Source: Jaltomata sinuosa (taxonomy: Eukaryota; Streptophyta; Magnoliopsida; Solanales; Solanaceae). Taken from it: DNA of 64,000 nucleotides. The translations under genes were made by a program, and so were the position numbers. Below the pieces are notes generated by a model. It saw only the letters and a list, made by a program, of their open reading frames with translations. It was not told the DNA's origin and made no database searches. The stretch is taken from assembly GCA_003996215.1 (NCBI GenBank), contig QJPP01000665.1, forward strand, positions 390,813-454,812, written 5' to 3'. Below, in pieces: positions 22,333-33,071 of the stretch; position 1 is the first letter of the stretch; the number at the start of each line of letters is the position of its first letter.

Positions 22333-24484
22333 TGCCACGACCCAGGACATCGTGAGTGGCACCCACCCAACCCCCGGATGAGCGAACCATTAAAGTCCAA
22401 CTCTTAGCCTAGAATTTGAAAGTCATCGTACCAAAAACATCTACCAAAAACTAGAGTACAGAGATGCAACCCCAAATATAGAATAGTCTAAGCCCGAAAA
22501 AATGGGCTACAACTCAACTAGATGGACACCAAGGCAGCTCGGTCGAATAGCCCACCCTTGATATCTCGGAAAGTCTGGCCTACAAGTGAGGTCATGCATC
22601 AACCGCTGAATGATTTCCTGTACTCACAAAAGACAAGCAAGTGCAGTATCAGCATACAACCACCCTATACTGATACGATCATCAACCAGTTCCAAATAAA
22701 TAATGTATGAGCAGCACAAAAATCAAGAATACATGAAAACACATAGGCAAGTCAATAGGTATTCCTAGACTACAAGTCGCTACCTAACTTGACCCACGTG
22801 TAAACCACTTCACAGTTATGATCAATAATCCATAACAATAACGGTCATATCCTGATACATATCTCGGACCCACCCTGGATCCCTTCTAGACAACACCTAA
22901 GTGTAAGACAAACATCTCGATCTACACCAAGACCAACTCATAAAGCAATGTAACAACCCGGCCTCTCAAGGAGCAAAATACACAGCCACAATTCATAACC
23001 ACAACCTAGTCCACTCAGGGAACCATTAATAAAGATGCAGAAATACAAGAAAGTAAACCCATACCAGGTGTGGTACTTGAGCCAACCGTTAGTATTATCC
23101 CACACCAGGCATGGTACCCGAGTCAACCGTTAGTATATTTCGTACTAGGCGTGGTACCCGAGTCAACCGTTAGTATATTTCGTACCAGGCATGGTACTCG
23201 AGCCAACCATTAGTATTATCCCGTACCAGGCGTGGTACCCGGGCCAACCAAAAGTCAAACAATCCACAATCACAAAAATGAACAATCAACTTGTAAACCA
23301 ACAAGCACAATACAACGTTCAGTTTACCAGACTACTAAACAGGACTATTAGACATTTCTAATCATTCCCTAAGCAATGCATCTCATACAAATACTTAGAT
23401 AAGATTACTTAAACACACAAAGCAACAGGAAGCAAACCATCACCTACCTCGAAATGATCCAAAGCTCTACTGAAACGGAGATTTCTCGTTTCCCGAAGTT
23501 CTTGCCGGTTCTTGGTCTAAAACAATGCACAATAACCAAGAATCAATCTTTATGGCCTAAATTTCACCCAGATTGAGCAAAATCCCAAACCCCGGGCCAC
23601 CCATGATCATCCCACCCCTTTTTCCGGGCTTTCCCACTATTAATTCACCTAGTTCTACCATTTTTATGGAAACAATTAGGGAATTAAGGTCACATGATCA
23701 TAAAGTAATGGATTTAACAACACCCAAGAACTTCTACACTTAGAACCCCCCTCTTTCCCCAGATTCTACCATCCCTAAGTCATTCCAAACCCTTCCCTAA
23801 GTCCACTCCTAGCAATTCTACTGCATAGGAAAAGTAGTACGGAGTTCGGGGAGTAGAAACCTTACCTTTGGGAGGAAAAACGATGAAGAATGGAGGAAAT
23901 TCGCCTGAAATCGCCCTAGCCCTTCTCCCAAATGAACTTGTGAAAACTGAATGTTTTTGGGGAATATTTATGCATTAAATCCTGTCATGCTCCGCTATAG
24001 CGCTCAACTCTGCTATAGCGGTTCTGCCATAGCAGAGTCAACCGCTATGGCGGAGGTTGACCGACTTGACTTCCGCTATAGCGGTAATTTTTCCGCTATA
24101 GTGGAGGTCGTGGTGGTGGAGCAGTAGCGCTCATAATGGACATAATGTGCAGAATTCTCCAAAATTGATCCATTCTACAACACACTTACTTTCCCTGATG
24201 TTTTGAAACAACCCCTTCACGTCAACCTCAATTCTAGGACTTCTACTTACCTGAATTCGATTCTAAAAAGTTCCCCGAACTCCCTTATGTCTTAGCTACA
24301 AGGAAAACTAGCTCAAACCAAGACATCTAACCCAATCCTTACCTGGATTGTCCTAGACCATACCTCGCTCTGAATCCGGCCGAGACTAGCCTAGCCCAGA
24401 ATTTCAAACTCCCAAATCTGAAGTTTTCTAACTCTGAAACTTGGCACAAATAGTTTACCCATAACGACGAAATCGGTCATTACA
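22333..24484 (-). repeat. 3' LTR of minus-strand chromovirus
   Basis: 2152 bp, collinear with 28581-30796. Contains about 4.5 copies of a 40-bp minisatellite (23040-23245) and a cluster of CCGCTATAGCGG-like palindromes (about 23990-24120). Confidence 0.92.
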
Positions 24485-24700
24485 ACAGATACCAATTTAC
24501 CCATCGTTCATCCCCGAATGATCAAATCCAAAATTACAGAAATTAAAGAAGGAAAGTGTAGTACCTGAATCCTCAAACAGGTGAGGGTACTTGTCCCGCA
24601 TGTCCTTCTCAATTTCCCAAGTGGCTTCCTCAACTGGACGATGCTTCCATTGAACCTTTACCATACTAATCACCCTTGTCCTCAATTTTCATACATCCCA
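24485..24700 (-). pseudogene. chromodomain of the minus-strand chromovirus
   Basis: Read on the minus strand: 'ISMVKVQWKHRPVEEATW', then 'KDMRDKYPHLFEDSGT', a C-terminal chromodomain closely resembling the one at 11690-11905. The reading continues 14 residues past the expected end toward the LTR. The frame differs from that of the integrase upstream. Confidence 0.82.
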
Positions 24701-24880
24701 AGCAAGGATCAAAACTGGTTCCTATTCATAGCGAAGGTCCTTATCAAAAAGTACCTCATCCTACTTGATGATGTAGTCCCCATCCCCATGGTATTGCTTA
24801 AGCATAGATACATGGAATACCGGATGGACCCCCGTCAAACTAGGCGGAAGTGCTAACTTGTAAGCCACTGGCCCCAAAAT

Positions 24881-25900
24881 TTAAAGAACCTCAAACAGAC
24901 CAATGAATCGAGGGATGAGCTTGCCCTTCTTACCGAAATGCATAACTCCCTTCATTGGTGAGACCTTCAGCAGTACCTGCTCACCAACCTGAAATTCCAT
25001 GTCCCTGACCTTGCGATCTGCATATTCCGTCTTCCTGCTTTGGGAAGCTAGCAACTTGGTCTGAATGCCCCTTACCTTCTCTTGCTCTTTTCTCACCAAG
25101 TCTACGCCCAAAGGCTTTACATTGCCTTCCTCAAACTACCTAATCGGTGATCTACAACCTCTGCCATACAATGCCTCAAATGGTGCCATGTCAATACTGG
25201 AGTGGTAGCTATTGTTGTACGAGAATTCACAAAATGGTAGAAACTGGTCCCACTGACCCCAGAAGTCCATCACATATGCTCTCAGCATGTTCTTCAACAC
25301 CTGGATCGTCCTCTCCGACTGACCATCAGTCTGAGGATGGAAATCTATACTAAAGGTGAGTTGAGTTCCCAACTTCTCATGAAACTTACCCCAAAATTTG
25401 AAGGTAAACTGTGTACCCCTGTCTGAAATAATGGACAGTGCTACTCCATGCAACCTCAAAATCTCCTTCACGTAGACCTTAGCTAATTGTTGTGAATTAT
25501 AATCTACCCTGACCAGAATAAAATGAGCGGACTTGGTTAGCCTGTCAACGATGACCCATATTGAGTCATACTTCCCCAACGTCTTGGGAAGACCCACTAC
25601 GAAATCCATGGCTATCCTTTCCCACGTCCACTCTGGAATGGGCATTCTCTGAAGTAGTCCTGCAGGTCTCTGATGCTCATACTTTACCTGCTGGCAGTTC
25701 TGACACTTGGACACAAAATCAACTATATCTCTTTTCATCCCGGGCCACCAGTAACGCTGCCTCAAATTTCTATACATTTTAGTCACACCCAGATGAATTG
25801 AGTACCGCAAACCATGAGCCTCTGCTAAGATGTTTTGAATCATATCATCAACCTGAGGAACACAAATCCTTCCTTTGAAATTTAGTACTCCACCAGAGTC
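24881..25900 (-). pseudogene. integrase of the minus-strand chromovirus
   Basis: The zinc domain ('EAHGLRYSIHLGVTKMYRNL', then 'CQNCQQVKYEH') lies near 25670-25830. The core has 'IAMDFVVGLPKT', 'IISDRGTQFTFKFW' and 'QTDGQSERTIQ', so HHCC and all three DDE residues are present in one frame (25136-25843). A TAG at 25136-25138 stands where the family has Trp. The C-terminal part continues to 24881 ('EFQVGEQVLLKVSPMKGV'). It is the best preserved catalytic domain in this element but is not continuous with a functional RT. Confidence 0.9.
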
Positions 25901-25939
25901 TAACGCGACGTCCCCGGACTCCCTAGATATTACCTTACC

Positions 25940-26900
25940 TCGAAGCTTACTATGTTTCGAATCCTAAAACTGCTTGGCCTTTATCTCCTCTATGAAAGTG
26001 GCTCTGACCTCAAGTCGATTTTTGAAAACACCGATGCACCCTGTAACTGGTCAAAAAGATCATCAATACGGGGTAGAGAGTACTTATTCTGGATGATAAC
26101 CTTGTTCAACTGCCTGTAATCTATGCACATTCGCATACTACCATCCTTCTTCTTTACGAATAATATCGAAGCACCCCAAAGTGAAGCACCGGAATGGATA
26201 AATCCCTTATTTAGGAGTTCCTGAAGCTGAGTCTTAAGTTCCCTTAGCTCTGCCGGAGCCATACAATATGGAGGAATAGAAATGGGATGAGTGTCCAGCT
26301 CTAAGTCAATACAAAAGTCAATATCCCTGTCCGGAGGTATACCAGGCAAATCCGCTGGGAATACCTCTCGAAACTCCGAAACAACTGGAACTGACCTAAT
26401 AGAGGGGGACTCCACACTATCATCCCAGAGATGAGCCAAAAAGGCTAAACACCCTCTCCCCACTAGCTTTCTAGCCCGAACGAACGATATAACTCTGACC
26501 GGCTTAGACTTGTACACACCTTCCCCCTCTAGCCTATCCTTACCCAGAATCTCTAGAGCCACAGTCTTGGTGTTACAATTCAAAACAGCATGATACGGGG
26601 ATAACCAGGTCATGCCTAAAATAACGTCAAAGTCAACCATATCCAGGATTACTAAATCAACCCAAGTATGCAACCCCACAAAAATAACTGAACAGTTATG
26701 ATAAACATAAGTCACAACAACCGACTCTCCAACCAGGGTAGAAACATGGATAGAGGAATCAAGGATACCACATACCAAGTCCAGACCCAATGCAAAACTC
26801 ACAGACACATAAGAATATGTAGAACCTGGGTCAAATAATACCGAAACCATTTTGTCACAGACGAGAATGGTACCTGATATTACCGCATTTGATGCCTCAG
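25940..26900 (-). pseudogene. protease and N-terminal RT of minus-strand chromovirus, ending at a deletion
   Basis: Uninterrupted for 286 codons from 26850. Protease signature '[11 protein letters not shown]' intact; then '[17 protein letters not shown]', the linker and RT fingers ('[20 protein letters not shown]', '[20 protein letters not shown]'). After 'KIDLRS' at about 26010 the family sequence stops. What follows resembles the segment just before the integrase zinc domain. The catalytic YxDD box and all of RNase H are therefore missing. Confidence 0.9.
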
Positions 26901-26984
26901 CCTCGGTCCTCCTTAGAAATGCGTAACAGTGAGCTCGTTCATCAATCTAGGCAACCTCTCTGGCCGGCTGCGCTGTGCCCCTGC

Positions 26985-28363
26985 CTACGCCGCCATTTCC
27001 TCTGTCTCCCCGGCCTCCCTGAAAATTACCTTGCCCACCCTATGGATGACCTCTAGCATGACCACCTCTACCTGCTGGGACCACAACCTTGGGCTGCTGC
27101 TAAACCTGATTACCGATCTGCCTGTGAGGGCACTCCCTCTTAAAGTGGCCCAGATCACAACAATGGAAACAATCGCGGTCAAGTGCAGGCCTGCTAGCAG
27201 ATGAATAAGAAGTTCCCTGGCCCTTAGGAGCTGAAAACTGCTGGTTAGCTCCCGGACGACCAACTGTAGCAGCTGGCAGAGCTTACTGAATAGGACGGGC
27301 TGAGTATACCTACTGATTTTGACCCCTGGAGTATGAACCACCATAATTTCCCTCATTCCGGGGCCTCTTGGTTAACACCTTAGCCTGCCCCACCTGCCTG
27401 AACCCCTCAAGTTTCTTTTCTTAATCCACCACTTCATTAAAGCCTTTCCCTGAAGAAGTCATGTGCACAAACAGTACCTGAAGCTCAGTATTCAACCCTT
27501 TGATAAGCAATCGAACCCGCTCCTCCTCGGAACCCAATAATTGCGTTGCAAAATCATACAAGGCATGAAACCTTGCCTCATAAGCAGAGACTGACATGCT
27601 ACCCTGCTCCAAATTCAAGAATTCATCCTTCTTCTGGTCCCTCAAAGTATGGGTACGTACTTCTCTAAGAAAAGAGAGTGGAACTTCTCCCAAGTCAGTG
27701 GAGGTAAAACAGACGACCGACACTCCACATGAGATCTCCACCACTACTTGGCATCACCCTGCAGCTGAAATGTGACCACTCAACGCACATGCCCAGCTTG
27801 TGCAGCCTCTCATAACAATATAGTATGAACTCATAAGCATCTTCCCTATCCGTACCCTGAAACGTAGTAGGTTTTAGGTAGAGAAACTTGGTCAGCATCT
27901 CATGTTCATTTCCTGTCATCACTGGGTCTAGCATTGGCCTAAAGAAGTCACCTATGCCTGAAGCTGCATCCATCCTAGGAGCCGTAGGATCTGCTGGCTG
28001 AGTTCCCAGAGCCTGATTTGCAACACCCGCGGGTATGGCTCCAGCACCAACCAAACCACTCAAGAAGTTCCAAGCCTGCTGAAATGCTTCGGGTGTCATA
28101 GAGGGAAGGCCTGCACCTCCAGCCGGTGCCACCTCTGCCTCCGCCCGCGCCCCTTTATCTTCCACAACAACTTCAACTTCCTCGACAACCTGTTCCTGAG
28201 GTGGGGGAGGGGTTGCCTCTCGCACTCATGCAGTAGCTTGAGCCCCACCCCTGGCGGGTGTGGCTCTTTCTCATCCTCTACCCCTTCCCCTGCCTCTAAC
28301 ACGGAAAGTCGGGCCCACTGCTAGGACTGCCAGTCATGCTCCATTGTTCCTTGTGTTAACCAT
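26985..28363 (-). pseudogene. gag of the minus-strand chromovirus
   Basis: Opens at ATG 28363 ('MVNTRNNGA') but meets a stop at once. A 176-codon open stretch (27695-28225) covers the N-terminal linker and the capsid start ('MTGNEHEMLTKFLYLKPTTF'). Capsid continues near 27421-27744 ('FLNLEQGSMSVSAYEARF') after a frameshift. The zinc knuckle near 27126-27170 (C-F-H-C-C-D-L-G-H-F-K-R-E-C) keeps all CCHC ligands, unlike the plus-strand chromovirus. Confidence 0.83.
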
Positions 28364-28558
28364 CTACGAACAGAAGAGTGAAAGAGTCAGATACCAATTT
28401 GTATCACCATATACCAATTGGAATCAAGTCATAGCACGACGGAAGAAAGAAGAGATAGTTTTCTAAAGTCCTATAGCCTATCGAAGAAAAGTACGGACGT
28501 CTCCGCACCGTTCTGCAAGATTCTACTAGACTTGTTTTGGTACGATGAGATCAATGAA

Positions 28559-28576
28559 CCTAGGGCTCTGATACCA
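28559..28576 (-). other. primer binding site, initiator tRNA-Met type
   Basis: The plus strand reads GCTCTGATACCA at 28565-28576, so the element strand reads TGGTATCAGAGC followed by CCTAGG, four bases from the LTR. This fixes the right-hand LTR as the 5' LTR. Confidence 0.9.
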
Positions 28577-28580
28577 TCTT

Positions 28581-30796
28581 TGTCAGGACCCAGGCCATCG
28601 TGAGTGGTACCCACACAACCCCCGGATAAGCGAATCATTAGAGTCCAACTCTTAGCCTAGCCTAACAGCTTAAAACCAATGCAAAAATGTAAGCTAGCAA
28701 TCAATCATAAATAAAATAACCTCTATAAATAAAATAAACTGCGGAAATCCCTCCCTAGAATCTGAAAGTCATCGTACCAAATACATCTACCAAAAACTAG
28801 AGTATGGGGATGCAACCCCAAATATAGAAATAGTCTAAGCCCGATCAAATGGGCTACAACTCAACTAGATGGACACCAAGGCAGCTCGGTCAAATAGCTC
28901 ACCCTTGATATCTCGAAAATCTGGCCTACAAGTAAGATCATGCGTCAACCGCTAAAACATTTCCTATACTCACAAAAGACAAGCAAGTACAGTATCAGTA
29001 CACAACCACCGTGTACTGGTAGGATCATCACCCAGTTCCAAATAAACAATATATGAGCAATACAAAAATCAAGTAAGAGTATAGAAAAACACATAGGCAA
29101 GTCAACAGGTATTCCTAGACTACAAGTCTCTACCTAACTTGACCCACGTGTAAACCACTTCACAGTTATGATCAATAATCCACAACAATAACTGTCATAT
29201 CCTGCTACATATCCCAGACCCACCCTGGATCCCTTCTAGACAACACCTAAGTGTCAGACAAACATCCCGATCTACATCAAGACTAACTCATAAAGCAATG
29301 TAACAACCCGGCCTCTCAAGGACCAAAATACACAACAACAATTCATAACCACAACCCGGTCCACTCAGGGAACCATTAATAAAGATGCAGAGATACAAGA
29401 AAGTAAGCATGTACTAGGCGTGATACCCGAACCAACAGTTAGTATTATCTCATACCAGGCATGGTATCCGAGTCAACCATTAGTGTATTTCGTACCAAGC
29501 GTGGTACCCGACCCAACTATTAGTATTATCCCGTACCAAGCGTGGTACCCGACCTAACCAAAAGTCAAACAATCCACAGTCACAAAAATGAACAATCAAC
29601 TTGTAAACCAACAAGCACAATACGATGTTCAATTTACCAGACTGCTAAACAGGACTATTAGACATTTCTAATCATTCCCTAAGCAATGCATCTCATACAA
29701 ATACTTAGATAAGAGTACTTAAACACACAAAGCATACAGGAAGCAAGCCATCACCTACCTGAAAATGATCCAAAGCTCTACTCAACTGGAGCTTTCTTGT
29801 TTCCTGAAGTTCTTTCCAGTTCTTGGTCTAAAACAATGCACAATAAAAAAGAATCAATCTTTATGGCCAAAATTTCACCTGGATTGCACAAAATCCCAAA
29901 CCCCAGGCCACCCATAATCATCCCACCCCTTTTTTCGGGCTTTTCCACCACTAATTCACCTAGTTCTACCATTCTTATGGAAACAATTAGGGAATTAAGG
30001 TCACATAATCATAAAGTAGTGGATTTAACAACACCCAAGAACTTCTACACTTAGAATCCCCCTCTTTCCCCGGATTCTACCATTCTTAAGTCCTTCCAAA
30101 CCCTTTCCCGAGTCCACTCCTAACAATTCTACAGCATAGGAAAAGTAGTACGGAGTTCGGGGAGTAGAAACCTTACCTTTGGGAGGAAAAATAATGAAGA
30201 ATGGAGGAAATTCGCCTGAAATCGCCCTATCCCTTCTCCCAAATGAACTTGTGAAAATTGAATATTTTTGGGGAATGTTTCTACATTAAATCCCATCATG
30301 CTCCGTTATAGAGGTCCACTCCTCTATAGAGGTAACACCGTAGAAGAGTCAACTGCTATGGCGGAGGTTGACCGACTTGACTTCATCTATAGCAGTAATT
30401 TTTCCGCTATAGCGGAGGTCGCCGTGGCAGAGCGGTAGCGCTCATCATGAACAAAATATTGAGAATTCTCCAAAATTTGTCCATTCTACAACACATTTAC
30501 TTTCCCTGATGTTCCAAAATAACCCTTTCACGTCAACCTTAATTTTGGGAGTTCTACTTACCCAAATTCGATTCTGAAAAGTCCCTCGGACTCTCTTATG
30601 TCTTAGCTACAAGGAAAACTAGCTCAAACCAAGATATCTAACCCAATCCTTACCCGAATTGTCCTAGACCATACCTTGCTCCCAAATCCAGTCGAGACTA
30701 GCCTAGCCCAGAATTTCAAACTCCCAAATCCGAAGTCTTCTAACTCTAAAACTTGGCACGAATAGTTTACCCATAACGACGAACCCGGTCATTACA
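28581..30796 (-). repeat. 5' LTR of minus-strand chromovirus
   Basis: 2216 bp, collinear with 22333-24484 and with the solo LTR at 42569-44797. Holds three to four copies of the 40-bp minisatellite (29405-29560) and a palindrome cluster (30300-30440). Confidence 0.92.
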
Positions 30797-30801
30797 ATAA
30801 G

Positions 30802-33068
30802 AAAGGAGTGAAAGTAGGAAGTCATGAAAATAATAGTAATATAATTACATGGTCAAAAACTCCCCTGATTTATCTGTCCCATTGAATATTAATGCCTCAA
30901 AAAGTTCAAGGTCAGATGTTATCTCATGTGAAGTTCAGGGATCATTTAACCTGCAAGAATCAAAAAACAGAGTGTTAAAGTCATTCTCCGATCATAAGAC
31001 TAAGAGGGATTAGAGTTAGGCCATGCGGCCATGTGATGCATCCGATTTGAAATCATCAGAGATTAGTGTGATTCTCCCATGAGTTTTAGGGATGATGTTG
31101 TTCCTCCTTTTATTGCTTGATATCCTATGATAGGTGCGCCTGCGAAGAAAATGAGTCAACTTGTGTTGAACACTTAGATTTGGAGAGTGAAAGTTTTTCA
31201 CCATAGTTCCATGGCCTACAGCATTTGGGAGGTTTAAAGAGAGACTTAGGTCTTCAGATTTTGAGACTAAAGTCGAATGGAGATTATGGTAAGAGTGGCA
31301 TTGATATTCTTGAATTTTAGACTTGAGAGAATTGATTGATGCTTTTGATTATTTTTGAGGGGTTGAGAGCGTCATTGGACTGTTCCAAAATATTTGCCCC
31401 ACTTTGTAGTCCTAGGAAAATCATTTTAGAATAGCAGCAAGACCAAACCCTATGTAGGGTTACCTACGTATCTCACCAAGATGAATCAAGATGAAAATCA
31501 GGTCAGAACATAGTTTGGAATGAACCTGTGGATATGATATGTATGATTGTCATGAACTGGTGGTTGTTCTTGAAAAATAGTGTGACAGGCGGCTGAGAGG
31601 AACCGATTGCAGATAATGAGCTTTAAAATTACTCTGATCAGGCAATTAAGATGATGGATGTGAAAATATAGACAGAGTTTTGTCACTACTCTAGCACGCT
31701 GAAAAGATTACTAAGAAAGAGAAGCTTGGCAAAGATTTAATATTACTTCGCCGTTGTAGAAAGAATTGAATGACTGGGGGAGTGTTGGACTCTTGAAAGT
31801 GAAGTTCGAAATGCCATATTTCATACTCTACGATGCTCGGGAGAAAAAAAAAACTTATGTCCTATGTTCTGGGATCAAAGTCGAGTGAAGGTTTGAATGT
31901 AAGGCCATTATTGACACTGATGTCAGGGAGATTTGTATTTGAGAGAATTATTGATTTGCGCTCTTAGAAAAACTTTGGAGAGCGTATTTGAACTGTTTCA
32001 AAAAAATTGCCTCAGTTTTTAAAATTATGAAGAAATTATTTTGAAACAGTGAAAGACCGAACCCTTATGTAGGATTGCCTACGCATCTTGCCAGGACAAG
32101 AATCAGGTCAAAACGTAGTTCGAATATATAAGTAGTTGTATGTGATTTGTATAATTGCTATGAGTGATTGTATTGGGAAAAAAAGTAGAGTTGTGAGTGA
32201 GAGTTTGGACAAGAAAAAGGCATGGTATAAATATGAGGAGAATGTACAAAACCATATTGGTAATTTCTTGAAAACGAATGATGAAGCCCAAAAGAGTGAT
32301 CGTAAAGATTGACAATGGGTATGAGAAAGAATGATAAATTATGAAGGATGGTATTAGAGACCGAGAATGAATGTGAGGGATTAAAAAGGTCCCAGTCTCA
32401 ACACAAGTCAACCAAAATCGTCACACGAAATGGACGAGGATGAAGATGACGTGTAACGTATATATATGTATAATTGAAAAAAATATGCACAAAAATGTAA
32501 AAATGCAGAATATGTAATAGATAAAGAGCAGGTATCAAATAAAAATATATAACAAATAAAGAATAGGAATTCATACGACTAAAGTGACAATCATATATAC
32601 GACGGCCTAAGGATTCTAAAACTAGATTCACCATAGCTGATAAAGAATATTCGTATAACAGCGAGAAGACGCGTAGTAATTTGAACGCACCGACTCTGGA
32701 ACTAAGGAATCCAAAGAAGTTTTGGAGGAGTGTGAACACTCCTCGCGTGAACCACAGTGTGTGATAGTGTACGACCAAGACTCGATAGAAATGAGGTGAT
32801 AATTAAATAAATAATGTGTAAAAGTATTTTGAATACATATCTATAGTATGAAGTAAATAATGAATAAAAATAATATAAAGAATTTATATGTAAGTAAAGA
32901 CCGAAAATTCATGTGTACAAAACAAATCGCATATATAATTCACAGTGTGCAAAAATAATCAAAGAATTAAATAATCAATATATAAAAATGTAAATAGAAA
33001 TACCTCCCTCAATTAAAAAAAAAGAGTTTATCATGGTTAGAACCTGGGTATCCCCAGCAGAGTCGCCA
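30802..33068 (-). mobile_element. interior of minus-strand Tat/Ogre-like element, PBS-proximal part (non-coding)
   Basis: Continues across the chromovirus from 22332. In element sense this is the first 2.3 kb after the primer site, where gag would be expected. Only short minus-strand ORFs occur (31016-31204, 31498-31686, 32103-32411, 32398-32778), none with a recognisable domain. Two copies of the conserved stem-loop motif (about 31440-31505 and 32050-32120) and two ACTGGGGCAA-like stretches (reverse strand near 31395 and 32000) are present, as in the 3' UTR of the plus-strand relative. Confidence 0.65.
33049..33068 (-). other. primer binding site, tRNA-Arg type
   Basis: The minus strand reads TGGCGACTCTGCTGGGGATA, starting three bases after the LTR end. 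It closely matches the complement of a plant tRNA-Arg 3' end (ATCCCCAGTGGAGTCGCCA, quoted from memory), the primer type reported for Ogre elements. Confidence 0.75.
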
Positions 33069-33071
33069 TTT

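Larger units (their letters stand above)
22333..30796 (-). mobile_element. chromovirus on the minus strand, internally deleted
   Basis: LTRs at 22333-24484 and 28581-30796. In element sense they start TGTAATGACC and end CCTGACA (right) or a variant (left). Both flanks carry ATAAG (22328-22332, 30797-30801), so this is a single insertion. The order in element sense is 5' LTR (right), tRNA-Met primer site, gag, protease, RT fingers, [deletion], integrase, chromodomain, 3' LTR (left). It belongs to a different family from the plus-strand chromovirus; the LTRs share no obvious sequence. A solo LTR of this family lies at 42569-44797. Confidence 0.92.
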
